This document shows, piece after piece, positions 21,111-22,057 of a DNA stretch of 22,057 bases. The notes below the pieces were generated by a model. It saw only the letters and a program-made list of their open reading frames with translations. It was not told the origin of the DNA and did not search any database. The first letter of the stretch is position 1. The number at the start of each line of letters is the position of its first letter. The translations under genes were made by a program, and so were the position numbers. Source of the DNA: an uncultured Clostridia bacterium (GTDB lineage: Bacteria; Bacillota; Clostridia; Christensenellales; Aristaeellaceae); the NCBI GenBank assembly GCA_934631985.1, contig CAKTYE010000039.1, positions 1 through 22,057 of the forward strand, written 5' to 3'.

Positions 21111-21905
21111 TTATTTGCTGGCCCAGCGAGCGTCTGCCGTGCGAACCTCTGCAATGCCCGCTTCAGAGAGATAAGCAAAGGCTTCCTCCACCTCGGCGGG
21201 AATGTCTACATGCGCGATATAGTCCTTGCCACAGGGGCCATAACCCTGCGCGCCATCCCGCAGCCGGGGAATTTCCCCCAGCAGCAGCGTGACGTAGCGC
21301 TGCACGTCCCACATGCCCCAGGGATTCGGCTGCAAGGCAATGCCCTGCGCCGTTGCCACCGGCTCCACATGATAGGTCGCGTAGTTGAGAATGCGCACCT
21401 CGGGCGCAAACTTGCGGAAGCCTGCATCCATGCGGCGCTGCATGGTCGCATCCTGCATCAGCAGCATGGAACGCGGCGTACACCCCTGCGCATGCAGCAG
21501 TGCCAGCGCGTTGGTGACATTATTGCCGCAGTTGGTGGACGCACATTCCAGCCAGTCCGCCGTCAGGCCATGGCGCAGCCGCAAGCATTCATCGAGGATC
21601 TCCGCTTCCATGCGCCCTGCTGTTTCCAGCATGGGATAGGCACGGTGCAGCTTTTGGCGCAGCGTTTCCGTGGTATGTCCCTGACCGCCCACGATCATGA
21701 GCCTTCGCGCCAGTCCGGCCTGCATGGCCTCTGCCGCCGTGTCAATGCCTGCGGGGATCGTCCCGCCAAAGAGGATCAGCACATCCACCTGCTCCATGCC
21801 CTGTTCCTGCCGCATGGCTTCCCGGGTCAGCGCAGACAACTCCCGCATGCCCACAAAGTCTCCAAGGATGCGAATAGCCTGAACCTGCTTCTCCAACTCC
21901 TGCAT
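21111..21905 (-). CDS. YdcF/DUF218 family protein
   Basis: A 264-residue cytoplasmic protein of the ElyC/SanA/YdcF superfamily. Recognisable are the first strand VDVLILFGGTIP (family pattern xxLGG), the GLARRLMIVGGQGHTTETLRQ segment, LECASTNCGNNVTNALALL (the ST...N pattern with bound ligand) and MQDATMQRRMDAGFRKFAP. E. coli YdcF has been reported to bind S-adenosylmethionine; SanA and ElyC of the same fold affect envelope integrity. There is no membrane anchor here, so it is closer to YdcF. The reaction is unknown. ATG 21905 has AAGGAG upstream. It follows the tuf terminator by about 30 bases and has no clear promoter of its own. Confidence 0.85.
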   Translation of the reverse strand: MQELEKQVQAIRILGDFVGMRELSALTREAMRQEQGMEQVDVLILFGGTIPAGIDTAAEAMQAGLARRLMIVGGQGHTTETLRQKLHRAYPMLETAGRMEAEILDECLRLRHGLTADWLECASTNCGNNVTNALALLHAQGCTPRSMLLMQDATMQRRMDAGFRKFAPEVRILNYATYHVEPVATAQGIALQPNPWGMWDVQRYVTLLLGEIPRLRDGAQGYGPCGKDYIAHVDIPAEVEEAFAYLSEAGIAEVRTADARWASK

Positions 21906-21932
21906 AGCGCCTGCTCCTTCCAGATACAGAAA

Positions 21933-21960
21933 AGGAGCGTCCTTCGAAAAGGACGCTCCT
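21933..21960 (-). terminator. Terminator of tuf
   Basis: Perfect 10-bp stem (AGGAGCGTCC at 21933-21942, GGACGCTCCT at 21951-21960), eight-base loop. On the minus strand it closes with TTTTCTG. It is 14 bases after the tuf stop codon, and likely lets some transcription through to the YdcF-like gene. Confidence 0.85.
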
Positions 21961-21973
21961 GTAGGTTACAGCA

Positions 21974-22057
21974 TTACTCAATGACCTTCGCCACAACGCC
22001 GGAACCAACCGTGCGGCCACCCTCACGGATAGCGAAACGCAGGCCCTGCTCCAGAGC
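21974..22057 (-). CDS. tuf: Elongation factor Tu, C-terminal end (partial)
   Basis: The last 27 codons of EF-Tu, the GTPase that brings aminoacyl-tRNA to the ribosome, cut by the window edge. The translated end reads ALEQGLRFAIREGGRTVG and finishes SGVVAKVIE, the nearly invariant C-terminus of domain III. The stop is TAA at 21976-21974. The rest of the gene lies beyond 22057. Confidence 0.97.
   Translation of the reverse strand, partial: ALEQGLRFAIREGGRTVGSGVVAKVIE

Overview
The window looks like a G+C-rich member of the Clostridia (Bacillota). Supporting signs are strong AGGAGG-type ribosome binding sites before almost every gene, a glnA gene followed by an ANTAR regulator, a Dxs/TlyA pair, a Smr-less MutS2-like protein, DUF134/NifX-type proteins and simple hairpin-plus-T-run terminators. 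No rRNA, tRNA, CRISPR array or recognisable insertion sequence is present. The two ends of the window cut through an A+T-rich stretch (left) and the tuf gene (right).

Left block (1-3150, minus strand): glnA, an ANTAR antiterminator of the NitR kind, tadA and a small membrane-anchored orphan. The glnA leader holds a sigma-70 promoter, a hairpin with an ANTAR-type hexaloop, and an intrinsic terminator that shares bases with that hairpin. This suggests glnA is controlled by antitermination by its own downstream neighbour. A 200-base gap then separates this block from a divergent plus-strand operon.

Central plus-strand operon (3410-10337): alpha/beta hydrolase, membrane-anchored MurF-like Mur ligase, a divergent D-Ala-D-Ala-ligase homologue, a DUF4870-like membrane protein, dxs and tlyA. 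The theme is supply of cell-wall precursors (dipeptide synthesis, its ligation to the muramyl tripeptide, and isoprenoid precursors for the lipid carrier). It ends at a strong double hairpin.

Middle minus-strand genes (10441-15075): a carboxymuconolactone decarboxylase-cupin fusion with its own promoter; a DUF134 DNA-binding domain fused to a NifX-type metal-cluster domain, with a palindrome over its promoter; and an ABC importer (binding protein, permease, ATPase) of the TrpXYZ-like family.

A 1-kb divergent gap (15163-16147) has no credible gene. It holds four copies of a double-hairpin repeat and a densely structured block of about 225 bases that may be a non-coding RNA or a mobile repeat. 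It precedes a second ABC importer of the SsuBCA/NMT1 type (16148-18750), which ends in two terminator hairpins.

Right block (18947-22057, minus strand): a MutS2-like protein without a Smr domain, a candidate 6S-like RNA of about 133 nt with its own promoter, a YdcF/DUF218 protein, and the C-terminus of EF-Tu. The most interesting items are the glnA attenuator, the 6S-like RNA, the structured block at 15.5-15.7 kb, the membrane Mur ligase/divergent Ddl module and the DUF134-NifX fusion.
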